From an uncultured Alphaproteobacteria bacterium (GTDB taxonomy: Bacteria > Pseudomonadota > Alphaproteobacteria > CAAGCB01 > CAG-977), in assembly GCA_944390195.1 (NCBI GenBank), contig CALXOZ010000009.1:1-64000 (forward strand): 64,000 bases of DNA, in the 5' to 3' direction. Below are positions 35,161 through 44,519 of this stretch, in pieces (the stretch's first letter is position 1; each line of letters opens with the position of its first letter). A model generated the notes under the pieces. That model saw only the letters and a list, made by a program, of their open reading frames with translations, was not told where the DNA came from and did no database searches. The position numbers were made by a program, and so were the translations under genes.

Positions 35161-36066
35161 ATGGCGATGAAATCTTTTAAAGAGGGGACTTTATCTTCCG
35201 TTTTTTCATTTACAGAAGAAGAACAGGAAGCTCAATATCAGAAACGGATAAAAAAAATAATCGACCGTGTGTCAAAATCCAGTCCGCTTGGCAGAAAAAT
35301 TGTTAATTCGGCCTTATCAAAAGGGGTTGTCATAGAAATGGAGCAGGGGGACAATAATGTAAACGGCAGATACGTTCCTTCTATGAAGTGCGTTTTTCTA
35401 AACGCTTACGTTCCAGACGATGTGTTGCTGGCAACGATTGTTCACGAGTGTCGACATTCAGAACAAAGCTTGGATTATGATCATACTTACTCTGTGCATT
35501 CCGCGGTTTCCATTGTTCGTGCGCTGGAAGCCGATGCCATGGCGCATGAATGTGCGGCCGTTTATCAAATGCGAAAAACAGAGCCGGAAACTTATGACGC
35601 TTTTTGTTTTCGTCACGAAAAAGTAATGAAAGCATATGAACAGTCGTTTGAAACGGAAAAAGACGAAAATAAAGCGAAAGAAGAGGCATTTAAAGCTTGG
35701 TATGATCATCAAGAGTATGTTGAACAATATGATGCCCATACCGTTGATTACATGGCAATGGGAAAGTTATATGCGGGAGCTTATAAAAAAGAAGTGTCTT
35801 CAAAAGATTTTTTAAATGACATAGGATATGTCAATCCTGATTTTTTTAATTCAGCTCGGGCAAATACCGTTTCTCATGATGTGGCAAAAAGTGCGGAAAA
35901 GGTGGAACGTTCTCACATTCGCCATCTGCTAAAATTTGATAAATCGAATATAAAAACATCGGCGGCAAAATTTTTCGTTCGTAGCCAAAGCGGTCAAATA
36001 GAAACTTTTGGCGGAAAAAATGTTTTGAATGTCAAAATGATTAATAATAAAATGGCAGGACGGTGA
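35161..36066 (+). CDS. DUF6782-like putative metallopeptidase, copy 1
   Basis: A 301-residue protein with a zinc-peptidase-type motif HECRH (in ATIVHECRHSEQ, near residue 97). It is followed by LEADAMAHECAAVYQMR and AFKAWYDHQEYVEQYD, which recur in the next two genes. These features fit the DUF6782 putative metallopeptidases. The ATG at 35161 follows GAAGGAATG; a GTG at 35152 is also possible. No signal peptide. First of three tandem paralogues; 1 nt separates it from the next. Confidence 0.72.
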   Translation: MAMKSFKEGTLSSVFSFTEEEQEAQYQKRIKKIIDRVSKSSPLGRKIVNSALSKGVVIEMEQGDNNVNGRYVPSMKCVFLNAYVPDDVLLATIVHECRHSEQSLDYDHTYSVHSAVSIVRALEADAMAHECAAVYQMRKTEPETYDAFCFRHEKVMKAYEQSFETEKDENKAKEEAFKAWYDHQEYVEQYDAHTVDYMAMGKLYAGAYKKEVSSKDFLNDIGYVNPDFFNSARANTVSHDVAKSAEKVERSHIRHLLKFDKSNIKTSAAKFFVRSQSGQIETFGGKNVLNVKMINNKMAGR

Positions 36067-36067
36067 A

Positions 36068-36985
36068 ATGAAAATAAGTATTGCGCAACTGTTTTCAGGA
36101 AATTCTTATCAGGATAAATCCGAACTGCGTTGTCAAAAATTGATCGAACGCGTATGCAATTCTTCTGCCATTGCCAAAGATATTGTTGAAAAAGCTCTGG
36201 ATAACGGAGTGAGAATTGAATTCAATGATGATATGGACGCAATCGGGAGCTATAGTCATGATGAAAATCTGATCAGCCTTAATACTTTTCAGAAGGACAG
36301 CCGGTTGATGTCGACATTGGTTCATGAATGCAGGCATTCGCTTCAAAAAGCCAACAACGGTCTATATCGGTATGATATCTGTTCGGCAATCGGTATCATC
36401 AGGGGAAGGGAAGCGGATGCTATGGCTCATCAATGTGCCGCCGCATATCAAATGCGTACTTCCGAGCCTGCAGCGTTTGCCGCTTTTACCGATGAACATC
36501 CTTTTATTATGGCGGCGTATCAAGAAACAATGGAAAAGTCCAAAGATAAAAACGAGGCTTTGAGAGAAGCTTTTAAAGCTTGGTATGACGATGCCGATTA
36601 TGTTGAGTGGTACGATGAAAAAACATTGCTGCGTATGCAAGGCGCTTGTCTTTCCGCAAAAGCGTATAAGACAACGCTTGGCGCAGAAGAATTGGCAAAA
36701 ACGGTTTGTATGGCAAGGGGTGAGGACAAGCCTTATGTCGAAGCGTCGTTTTTTAAATCTCAACGTGCAAATACCGTAAATCAGTCTCATTATCAAAGAG
36801 CCTGTAAAATCGAGCGTTCTCATCTCAGGAATCTGTTGCGTTTCGGAAACAGACCGGTTTCCGCCGATAATTTCTATGTCCGGAAAAATAACGGAGAAAT
36901 TGTTTCTCCTCATCAAAAACAAACTTCGGATTCCAGACAAACCATACTGAAATATTTATCAGAGCGTAAAAATGCCGGCAGGTGA
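36068..36985 (+). CDS. DUF6782-like putative metallopeptidase, copy 2
   Basis: A 305-residue paralogue of the preceding protein. It has STLVHECRHSLQ with an intact HExxH-type core, READAMAHQCAAAYQMR and AFKAWYDDADYVEWYD, then the shared ERSHLRNLLRF tail. It begins 1 nt after copy 1 ends, so the two are one operon. Function unknown; cytoplasmic by sequence. Confidence 0.72.
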   Translation: MKISIAQLFSGNSYQDKSELRCQKLIERVCNSSAIAKDIVEKALDNGVRIEFNDDMDAIGSYSHDENLISLNTFQKDSRLMSTLVHECRHSLQKANNGLYRYDICSAIGIIRGREADAMAHQCAAAYQMRTSEPAAFAAFTDEHPFIMAAYQETMEKSKDKNEALREAFKAWYDDADYVEWYDEKTLLRMQGACLSAKAYKTTLGAEELAKTVCMARGEDKPYVEASFFKSQRANTVNQSHYQRACKIERSHLRNLLRFGNRPVSADNFYVRKNNGEIVSPHQKQTSDSRQTILKYLSERKNAGR

Positions 36986-37255
36986 TAAGGAATTTTGTTT
37001 GTTAAAATTAAAAGTGCGGTCAACTTTGTTTGGGAGAAAAGTTGAAAATTATAAAAAGGATAAAACGGCTTTATTGATTTGACAAGTGCGTCAAAAATAA
37101 GAAAATAATTTGTATTTTTGGATAAAAACGCTTATGAAATACAAATTGTAAAAAATAAATCATTTTAGTTTTTTTGTTCTTTATTATAATAACTGAACTT
37201 AGAAAAAACTATATTGTTCAAATATCACGAAGTGAAATAAAAAAGGGGAATGATA

Positions 37256-38128
37256 ATGACAAAAAACCGTAAAGATTTGGCGATGGATATTATCGAGGCA
37301 AGTCCGTTGGCAAAAAATATAGTGAATCAGGCTGGATGTAACATATACGTTATTCCGTCCACACATCGCGAGGAAGCGGGGGAATATCATATGGATAAAA
37401 ATGAAATCCATCTGGATCCTACGCGAACTAATACAGAAATGGCTTTGGCTTTGGTTAACAAAGCACGTCATGCTGCTCGAAACGGGGTTCAGGTTGATCC
37501 GGCTTGTGACCTTAAAACGAATTTAAAGTCGACACGGGCTCAATTTGCTGATGCCGTTGCTGTTGAATGTGCGGTTGCTCATGAGTTAAAAGGTAAGCAT
37601 CCTGCTGCATGGGAGGCTTTTTCAAAAGAACATCCAAAAGTCGCGGATTCTTATCAGGCGGCTATGAGCAAAACAGGTAACGACCAAGCAAAGTCTATGT
37701 CTGTGGCATTTAAGGCTTGGTACCAAGAGTATGATAATGTTGCCGCTTGCGATAAAAGAACAATTGATTTGTTAACAAAAGAAATGGGAAAGAAACATCA
37801 GGATTTCTTGGGCAAGAGTGTTGATGGTGAACAGATCGGAGCACGGATCTGCAATATAAACGGCAAATCCTATCTTGGAAAAGGGTTCATGAGCGACGAT
37901 ATAAAGTCTTGTACTGTAGATAACAAAACAGCTCAAAAAATCGCTGAATTCAACAGTAACGCCAAACGTGTGGCAAAAGCGGACGACAAGTCCATAGAAA
38001 GCATTTATGTGGCGGATAATAAATCAATCGAGGCGCAAAAAGCTAAAGAAGCTGCAAAAAAAGAACAGCCGAAAGAGTCTGTATTTACTAAATTGTCAAA
38101 CTTCTTATCAGGTAATAACGGACGCTAA
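37256..38128 (+). CDS. DUF6782-like paralogue lacking the catalytic motif, copy 3
   Basis: A 290-residue paralogue. It keeps the family start (DIIEASPLAKNIVNQAG), the ADAVAVECAVAHELKGKHPA block and SVAFKAWYQEYDNVAACDKR. Where copies 1 and 2 have VHECRH, this one has VNKARH, so the glutamate and first histidine of the metallopeptidase motif are gone. It is likely a non-catalytic relative, perhaps regulatory or a binding partner. The C-terminal 40 residues are Lys/Ala/Gln-rich. The ATG at 37256 is chosen because AAGGGG is well spaced from it and too close to 37250. A 270-nt gap separates it from copy 2. Confidence 0.68.
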   Translation: MTKNRKDLAMDIIEASPLAKNIVNQAGCNIYVIPSTHREEAGEYHMDKNEIHLDPTRTNTEMALALVNKARHAARNGVQVDPACDLKTNLKSTRAQFADAVAVECAVAHELKGKHPAAWEAFSKEHPKVADSYQAAMSKTGNDQAKSMSVAFKAWYQEYDNVAACDKRTIDLLTKEMGKKHQDFLGKSVDGEQIGARICNINGKSYLGKGFMSDDIKSCTVDNKTAQKIAEFNSNAKRVAKADDKSIESIYVADNKSIEAQKAKEAAKKEQPKESVFTKLSNFLSGNNGR

Positions 38129-38151
38129 TTTTCTGGGCAATGATTAAAAAA

Positions 38152-38186
38152 AAATATCCGGAAACAAAAGTTTCCGGATATTTTTA
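38152..38186 (+). terminator. Terminator after the third DUF6782-like gene
   Basis: AAATATCCGGAAAC / GTTTCCGGATATTT long stem with AAAA loop and T run. Confidence 0.85.
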
Positions 38187-38258
38187 AATTATGATTGCAT
38201 TTAAAACGGATCGTTTTATACTTCGTAAGCTTAAAACATTAACACTACGGAGTATTTT

Positions 38259-38678
38259 ATGTTGATAAATCCCGCTTTTGCACAGCAAGCCGCTGCTACG
38301 GCTGCAAATGCTGTTGATCCGTCCGCGGCAGCGAATCCGCTGCGGATTTTAGTTCAATTTTTGATCATTTTTGTTGTTTTCTACTTTTTCCTGATCCGTC
38401 CGCAACAAAAAAAATTAAAAGAGCATCAGTTGATGCAAATGAATGTCGCACGAGGGGATACGATTGTAACTTCGGGTGGGATAGTCGGAAAAGTGATCCG
38501 TTCCAATCAGGATGATTTGCTGGTTGAAATTGCCGACGGCGTGCGAGTGATTGTTGTGCGTGACAGAGTGTTGGGACGTCGTTCGGAATCTTCCAGCTCT
38601 TTTTCAAAAGATGAATCGGTTAATGACAATGCCAAAAAAGGCAGTGAAGGTTTGAAAGACATTTTAACGAAAAAATAA
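38259..38678 (+). CDS. yajC: Sec translocase accessory subunit YajC
   Basis: A 139-residue YajC. A short N-terminal Ala-rich segment precedes one membrane helix (ILVQFLIIFVVFYFFLI) and the family motif RPQQKKLKEHQ, then GDTIVTSGGIVGKV. It assists SecDF in protein export. ACGGAG precedes the ATG, and it starts the yajC-secD-secF operon. Confidence 0.95.
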   Translation: MLINPAFAQQAAATAANAVDPSAAANPLRILVQFLIIFVVFYFFLIRPQQKKLKEHQLMQMNVARGDTIVTSGGIVGKVIRSNQDDLLVEIADGVRVIVVRDRVLGRRSESSSSFSKDESVNDNAKKGSEGLKDILTKK

Positions 38679-38690
38679 AAGGAAGTTTAG

Positions 38691-40250
38691 ATGTTTAATT
38701 ACCCAAAATGGAAAATAGCCCTGATCAGCATTATTGCTGGGGTCGGAGTGTTTTTCTGCATCCCTAATTTTTTACCGAAGTCCACACAGGAAAAGTTACC
38801 GCAATGGTGGCAACCGATGACTTTGGGGCTGGATTTGCAAGGGGGATCCCAGTTGCTGTTGCAAGTCGATTTAAATCAAGTGGTAACGGATCAGTTGAAC
38901 GCTTCGCTGGAAGCAGCTCGAGCCGCGTTGCGTGAAAAAGGTATCCGTTATACGGGATTGGCTGTTCAAGATGACGCTTTGACAGTAACGATTGTAAAAT
39001 CCGAACAACTGGCGAGAGCTAAAGAATTATTACGCAAGGTTGATAAAGGAAATGTCGATGTTACGGAAGATGGTAATGTTTTGACTTTGCGTTATACGGA
39101 TCTTGCTTTATCCCGTATGAAATCCAACGCCGTTGACCAGTCGATCGAGATTGTCAGACGCCGTATCGACCAGTTGGGGACAAAAGAGCCTTCAATCATG
39201 CGGCAAGGATCGGATCGCATTCAGGTACAATTGCCGGGTGTGGAAGATCCCAACGAAGTTAAAAAGTTGTTGGGGAAGACGGCAAAAATGTCGTTTCATT
39301 TCGTTGATGACACAACAACGATCGCAGATGCCAGACGTGGGAAGATTTCTCCGGAATCTAAAGTTGCTCAAGGCGCTGAAGATGCTTCTGACGCTTATTA
39401 TGTGATTGAACGCAAACCGATTGTCGGCGGAGAACATTTGGCGGATGCTCATGCCGATTTTTCAGAAGGTATGCCGGTTGTTGCTTTCCGCTTTAATTCT
39501 TTCGGTTCAAAACGTTTCGGAACAGCGACACGCAACGGTATCGGAAGACGTCTGGCCATTGTTTTGGACGGTAAAGTCATTACGGCGCCAGAGGTTAAAA
39601 GCGCTATTACCGGAGGGTCGGGAATCATTTCCGGGAATTTTACGGTTCAAAGCGCTTCCGATCTGGCTTTGATGTTGCGTTCAGGGGCTTTGCCCGCTCC
39701 TTTGGATGTTGTTGAAGAACGTATTGTCGGACCGGGGTTGGGAACGGATTCGATTGAAGCTGGGAAAAAATCCTGTATCATTGGTATGGCTTTGGTTCTG
39801 ATTTTTGTTGTCGCAACGTATGGACTGTTCGGTTTGTTCGCCGATGTTGCTCTGATTTTGAACCTTGTCATATTGTGTGGGGCTATGAGCGCTCTAGGGG
39901 CAACATTGACCTTGCCCGGAATTGCCGGTATCGCTTTGACTTTGGGAATGGCTGTTGACGCAAACGTCTTGATTTACGAACGTATGCGCGAAGAACAGTC
40001 TTTCGGAAAGTCCGTGCTCAACACGATTGAAGGCGGTTTTGAAAACGCGTCTTCGGCGATCTTCGATTCAAATTTAACAAGCTTTTTTGCCGGTGCCATT
40101 TTGATCTGGTTAGGAAACGGTCCTGTCCGCGGATTTGGTGTGACAACCTGTTTGGGGCTTGTGACGTCGGTCTTTACCGCTGTTTATGTAACAAAAGTAT
40201 TGATCTTGGCTTGGGTGAAATTGTGTAAGCCTAAGAAAATTAACGTGTAA
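38691..40250 (+). CDS. secD: Protein translocase subunit SecD
   Basis: A 519-residue SecD. The first helix is followed by LGLDLQGGSQLLLQVD (the D1 motif), the periplasmic P1 domain, and the C-terminal membrane block with GMAVDANVLIYERMREE. SecD-SecF use the proton-motive force to pull exported proteins across the inner membrane. It lies 12 nt after yajC with GGAAG upstream. Confidence 0.97.
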   Translation: MFNYPKWKIALISIIAGVGVFFCIPNFLPKSTQEKLPQWWQPMTLGLDLQGGSQLLLQVDLNQVVTDQLNASLEAARAALREKGIRYTGLAVQDDALTVTIVKSEQLARAKELLRKVDKGNVDVTEDGNVLTLRYTDLALSRMKSNAVDQSIEIVRRRIDQLGTKEPSIMRQGSDRIQVQLPGVEDPNEVKKLLGKTAKMSFHFVDDTTTIADARRGKISPESKVAQGAEDASDAYYVIERKPIVGGEHLADAHADFSEGMPVVAFRFNSFGSKRFGTATRNGIGRRLAIVLDGKVITAPEVKSAITGGSGIISGNFTVQSASDLALMLRSGALPAPLDVVEERIVGPGLGTDSIEAGKKSCIIGMALVLIFVVATYGLFGLFADVALILNLVILCGAMSALGATLTLPGIAGIALTLGMAVDANVLIYERMREEQSFGKSVLNTIEGGFENASSAIFDSNLTSFFAGAILIWLGNGPVRGFGVTTCLGLVTSVFTAVYVTKVLILAWVKLCKPKKINV

Positions 40251-40262
40251 GGAGTGTTTGAA

Positions 40263-41198
40263 ATGCCCAGATTAATTCATTATTTCATTAAACCGACGCA
40301 CATTGATTTCATCGGCGCACGCAAATATGCTTTTTTTGTTTCGTTGTTCTTGTGTTTATTGTCGATTTATTCAATCACTGTGAAAGGCATGAATTTCGGT
40401 ATCGATTTTAAAGGCGGTGTCTTGATGGAAGTTCAAGCTGAACAAAAAATCGATATGAAAGATTTGAGATCTCGTCTGTCAAAGCTTGATGTCGATTTGC
40501 AACCGGTCGGAACGGAAGGAACGGAAGTCCTTATTACGGCTCTGGGACGCGGTAGTGATGAACAGGAACAAATGAAAATTGCCAATCTCATTCGTCAGGA
40601 ATTGGGCGACGATTTCTCTTTTCGAAGAATTGAAATGGTCGGTCCTCGTGTCGGAGCGGAATTGATCCGTAATTGTATCTTTGCTGTCATTTTAGCGGCT
40701 GTCATGATCACCGTTTATGTTTGGACGCGTTTCGAGTGGGAATTTGCATTGGGGACAATGTTGTCTTTGATCCATGACATCTTGATTGCTGTCGGATTGT
40801 TTTCCGTTTTCCAGCTGGATTTTGATATGACGATTATTGCGGGATTGATGACTTTGGCGGGTTTTTCAGTAAATGACACGATTGTTTCTTATGACCGTAT
40901 GCGTGAAAATTTACATAAATACCGTAAAATGCCGATTGATGAAATGATCAATAAAACGACAAATGAAATGTTGCCGCGAACATTGTTGACCGGAATGTCG
41001 ACAATTATCATGTTGACAATTATGTTGTTTATGGGCGGATCCGTTTTGCAGGGATTTGCTTTGATCATGTTGTGGGGCATTATTGTCGGAACATATTCGT
41101 CCATTTATGTCGCTATGCCGGTTTTGATGTATCTGGATATTCGCAAAACTATAGAAAATAAGAACAAGAATTTAAATCCGTTTGAAAATGTTCAATAA
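40263..41198 (+). CDS. secF: Protein translocase subunit SecF
   Basis: A 311-residue SecF with MNFGIDFKGGVLMEVQ, the six-helix RND-type membrane domain, and FSVNDTIVSYDRMREN. The ATG at 40263 is chosen because AAGGAG sits 8 nt before it; GTG 40254 lies too close. It ends the operon and is followed by a terminator. Confidence 0.97.
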   Translation: MPRLIHYFIKPTHIDFIGARKYAFFVSLFLCLLSIYSITVKGMNFGIDFKGGVLMEVQAEQKIDMKDLRSRLSKLDVDLQPVGTEGTEVLITALGRGSDEQEQMKIANLIRQELGDDFSFRRIEMVGPRVGAELIRNCIFAVILAAVMITVYVWTRFEWEFALGTMLSLIHDILIAVGLFSVFQLDFDMTIIAGLMTLAGFSVNDTIVSYDRMRENLHKYRKMPIDEMINKTTNEMLPRTLLTGMSTIIMLTIMLFMGGSVLQGFALIMLWGIIVGTYSSIYVAMPVLMYLDIRKTIENKNKNLNPFENVQ

Positions 41199-41753
41199 AA
41201 CAGAACAAAAGTAAAGGCGGCATATAGCCGCCTTTATTTATACAATCGAATTATGATCCGGATATATGGCTTCGATAAGTTTTGGAGTCAAGAAAGTTTT
41301 CCATTTTTGCAGTAAAGAAAACCGCTTTAGCGAGTCAGGAAGGATTGATGCGGAAGATATGATTATATGAAGTTCATCGGTGTTAAAGAAGCAAGAAGTT
41401 TTTATGATGAACAAGGCTATGAAGCAGATATTTTAAGTGTGTGTTGAAAGCTTTGATTGGTAAGAATTGCGGGAGCTCTGGAATGGAATGTGCGCCATTT
41501 AATTGATGAACAAATTAAATACAAAAGTGAACGTTTTAGCTTTGGAAACGATAAAGACAACACCGAAGATTATTCCTCTTTAACAAAAGAAAAATTCTTT
41601 GTCAGAATAATTCCCATTAAACCTCGGATACATGATCTGTGACACAGGCAGGGCTTTTCTGTAAAAGAAATTTATATCAGGTGTTTTTATTGAAAAAATT
41701 CTGTCTGTATATTAGTGGTTAGGCAGGAACTCTTTATATTGTTTACAACAGAA
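41199..41753. other. Gap with possible decayed regulator
   Basis: Short frames such as IAGALEWNVRHLIDEQI (near 41460-41520) resemble the C-terminal end of XRE-type regulators, but no helix-turn-helix precedes them. A dead regulator is possible. The IS1595 insertion begins at 41754. Confidence 0.3.
41210..41240 (+). terminator. Terminator of the yajC-secDF operon
   Basis: TAAAGGCGGC / GCCGCCTTTA hairpin followed by T-rich sequence. Confidence 0.85.
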
Positions 41754-41932
41754 GGCTGTGTTATCATTAACGGTTAACGCTAACTCCGTGCAGCCGTAGG
41801 CGGAACGGACGCTTGTCAGGCGAGTAGAGGGATGCCGCTCATCCATTGTCTCTTCCTGTGGGAAGACTCCCTGTTTTTACCCTTGACGTTGAAAGTGGAC
41901 ATGGGTTATGGAGGTAAAAAGGGAGAATTAAC

Positions 41933-42358
41933 ATGAAAAGAACAACAGTAAAAATAAGCGATGGGCATGTAGTCTATTCAGTAAATTATGATGTAGAAGA
42001 TAGCGATACATGTAGTGGTATCTATAAAGATCTAAATCATTTTCTTGAAACAATTTCCGGTTATAAAGATGACAATGAAAAAGACAACGAAATGTCAGAA
42101 GAGAAGGATGCTATTAAAATATTGAGGACGAGATGGTATGTGCGGTATTCCGCATCAGCAGAAGGTTTGAAGCGGAAAATAGTTAATAAGGTTCAACAAA
42201 TATGCCCCAATCACGATTTTAAGTGTCATGTGGTAGAAGCTATAAAGGGATTGGAATCCTTACAGTTAGATGAACAAACCAAAAATAAAGTGACGAAATG
42301 GCTTAAACTTCATCCTATGAGGACTATACTCGACGTATATCGTCAAAATCATAATTGA
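41933..42358 (+). CDS. IS passenger protein of unknown function, 141 residues
   Basis: A hydrophilic protein with an acidic middle (GYKDDNEKDNEMSEEKDA) and a helical C-terminal half (LKRKIVNKVQQICPNHDFKC; TKWLKLHPMRTILDVYRQ). No family was recognised. GGGAG precedes the ATG. It overlaps the convergent 42324-42527 gene by 35 nt. Codon use is less like the surrounding chromosome, as expected for cargo. Confidence 0.6.
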   Translation: MKRTTVKISDGHVVYSVNYDVEDSDTCSGIYKDLNHFLETISGYKDDNEKDNEMSEEKDAIKILRTRWYVRYSASAEGLKRKIVNKVQQICPNHDFKCHVVEAIKGLESLQLDEQTKNKVTKWLKLHPMRTILDVYRQNHN

Positions 42359-42527
42359 GATGCTCCTTTATCAAGGCCAGAAGTTTCTTCTCAAAGACCC
42401 CAGAATCCCCTCCCCAATGAACAGGGATAATATATGCGTCTACGTCTATATCATGTATAGGCCCTCCAGCCTTGGACATGAGAATACATGGATTTTCAAT
42501 ATACCTGATATCTGACATTAGTGCCAT
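42324..42527 (-). CDS. IS passenger protein of unknown function, 67 residues
   Basis: A small soluble protein: SDIRYIENPCILMSKAGGPI, VDAYIIPVHWGG, LALIKEHLNYDFDDI. A strong ribosome site CAGGAGG precedes the ATG, so translation is likely. It follows the XRE regulator gene in the same direction with a 36-nt gap and may form a pair with it. No family was recognised. Confidence 0.55.
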   Translation of the reverse strand: MALMSDIRYIENPCILMSKAGGPIHDIDVDAYIIPVHWGGDSGVFEKKLLALIKEHLNYDFDDIRRV

Positions 42528-42563
42528 AACAGCCTCCTGAAGTTAAAGTTTAACATGATGAAC

Positions 42564-42842
42564 TTAAGTTCTCCTCAATGGGGGACTTTTTTGTTCTTCC
42601 GCAAGTCTGTTGACTTCGGAAATGACTTCCAAGACGAACTCGTCAGGAGTTAACCCGAGAGCCTCACTCAAGTAGAAAAGGACGTTGAGAGTGGGGCTTT
42701 TCGTTCCAGCCTCCAGACTGGAAATATACGCACGTTCAATCATGGCAAGCTCTGACAGCTTGCGTTTGCTCAAGCCGAGCTTCGCACGTCGTTTACTCAG
42801 AACCGTTGCAACAGCCGCATTAAGATAGGGATACTTTTCCAT
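42564..42842 (-). CDS. XRE-family regulator (IS passenger)
   Basis: A 92-residue helix-turn-helix protein: LSKRRAKLGLSKRKLSELAM, then ERAYISSLEAGTKSPTLNVL, the classic XRE domain. GGAAGGG lies directly against the ATG without the normal spacing, so the transcript may be near-leaderless. It is divergent from the membrane protein gene at 42931 and likely controls both through the 88-nt gap between them. Confidence 0.8.
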   Translation of the reverse strand: MEKYPYLNAAVATVLSKRRAKLGLSKRKLSELAMIERAYISSLEAGTKSPTLNVLFYLSEALGLTPDEFVLEVISEVNRLAEEQKSPPLRRT

Positions 42843-42859
42843 CCCTTCCCATAGCTGAA

Positions 42860-42895
42860 AAATCTTGACTTGGCATGGGACAATAGTAACATAGC
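42860..42895 (+). promoter_or_regulatory. Candidate promoter in the divergent gap
   Basis: TTGACT followed after 16-17 bases by TAACAT lies about 40 bases upstream of the membrane-protein start, facing right. The XRE protein may bind here; no clear operator palindrome was identified. Confidence 0.35.
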
Positions 42896-42930
42896 CCCCA
42901 CGGTAAACATAAAACCTAAAGGTGTTCAGG

Positions 42931-43509
42931 ATGTCGAGGATTAATCAAGGTAATCAGGTAGAAGGTGTCTACAAAATAGTAGACGCTGCATCTGTAGCAA
43001 AAGGCTTTTTTTTAATACTAGTTCTAGGAGTTATTGCATATATTCTTGGTCAAGAAGCATATAAGGCGGGAAAACCCTTTAGCTTTGGTAATTATCCAGG
43101 TTCAACAATATGTATTATTTTGGCATTTCTATTCTTTTTAGAATTTCGTGCAAATCTAAAAGGTTATGTTGGAGATGTTGAAAGAGGAATACTTGAGTTC
43201 CCAGGTGGAGGATTAGAGCCAAAATCATTCTTTAGTTATTTTTCCCCATTTTATTGGATACAAGATTTCAGGAGATATGAATTATCCATCCATGAAATTA
43301 GACAATTAGATAAATCAAGTCATACTACCCGTAGTAAGGGTTCTGATGGGGAGACAAAAACATCTACATCATATTTACTTAGCTTGGATGGAAAATTTGG
43401 GGCGGTCGTATTTTCCTTCTCGTCAAAAGCAAAACGAGATGAACTGTACTCCCTACTCGTTAGAACAATACAGCAGTATAATGGAACCCTAGAAAACGAC
43501 TTCGGCTAG
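42931..43509 (+). CDS. IS passenger membrane protein, 192 residues
   Basis: Two hydrophobic helices (GFFLILVLGVIAYILG near 30-45; TICIILAFLFFLEF near 63-76) precede a soluble domain with YELSIHEIRQLDKSSHTTRS and TSYLLSLDGKFGAVVFSFSS. The layout resembles small bacterial PH-like or stress membrane proteins, but no family is claimed. The ATG at 42931 (AAAGGTG upstream) is preferred to GTG 42922. It converges on the transposase gene. Confidence 0.65.
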   Translation: MSRINQGNQVEGVYKIVDAASVAKGFFLILVLGVIAYILGQEAYKAGKPFSFGNYPGSTICIILAFLFFLEFRANLKGYVGDVERGILEFPGGGLEPKSFFSYFSPFYWIQDFRRYELSIHEIRQLDKSSHTTRSKGSDGETKTSTSYLLSLDGKFGAVVFSFSSKAKRDELYSLLVRTIQQYNGTLENDFG

Positions 43510-43515
43510 ACAGCC

Positions 43516-44519
43516 CTATCCCACCACAGGAAAAGCTGGTTTGGCGGCAACGTCATGCCAGCTTTCGTCAAGCCTGCATCGTATAAGATTCCTGATAATG
43601 CAGCTCATTGATGACCTTCGTTCTACAATAATTGCCTCCCAAGAAAGATAATTGTTAAGATACTTTGATGCTACTCCACAAAACTTCCTGATGCGACTGT
43701 GAGCAGCATTAATGCGTTGAATACTGTATATGCCCTTTACTCGTTCATCTCCTTTTATCTGAACGTGTTTAAGGCCAGCAGTTCTAGCAAATTTTCGATA
43801 AGCACTATCTTTATCAGTAACAAGAACCCTACAGTATTCTAATCTTTTCTTCATGATTTTATTCAAATCTGCATATGTTACGCGCCCACGTTTTACTGCC
43901 GTAGCATAGAGTTTACCTAAATTTCCACTAGCTGATGTCACACATATTTTATCGTCTGATACTCCTCTCTTGTCTGGAGTTCCTCTTTTCTTTGCATCAC
44001 GACCTTCTGGAGTTGATCCTTTATAGGAAAGAGGGAAAAACATGTCATCCATTTCCGCGACACCACGAATTTTAACCCCTTGAAGGTATTTATATACAAT
44101 ATCTAATATTTATATACAATATCTAATATTTTATGCCTCCAGTAAAAGGCTGTACTTGGACTTATATCACATATGATTGCAGAATTTCTTATTGTTTTAC
44201 CGTCAACCATACACTGAATATATGTCTTCCATACACTTAAGTCTTTCTGACTGCGTTGCAGAAAAGTGTCATGAAGTTCATTAAAACTTTTCTTGCATCT
44301 TTTACAGAAATAGCGTTGCATCCCATTTCTCTTTCCGTTTCGGACTACATGGGTGCTTCCACATTCAGGACAAGCCAGCCCATGAGCATTGGCTTTTACC
44401 CTGAGAAGTTCTTCTAGGGAGATGTCCTGATCTCTCTTGAGGTATGCTTGAAGCTCAAGCCTCTCATCTTCCGAGAGATGGGAGAGGAGATCCTTAATTG
44501 TTTTCAATACGTTTGGCAT
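43516..44519 (-). pseudogene. IS1595-family (ISXO2-like) transposase, split by a 20-bp duplication
   Basis: The N-terminal frame (44519-44103) has a zinc ribbon (CPECGSTHVVRNGK, YFCKRCKKSF) and a helix-turn-helix (ISPSTAFYWRHKILDI). The C-terminal frame (from 44052 to 43516) is the ISXO2-like DDE-type catalytic domain (MDDMFFPLSYKG; LVTDKDSAYRKF; NAAHSRIRKF). The 20-base unit TATTTATATACAATATCTAA is present twice in tandem (44087-44126). Removing one copy joins the frames exactly into LDIVYKYLQGVKIRGVAEMD. The lesion should abolish transposition. Confidence 0.93.

Noticed and set aside
41760-41932. Structured RNA in the IS left part
   Set aside because: Some GC-rich pairing is possible, but no known RNA family pattern was recognised and it may simply be leader sequence.
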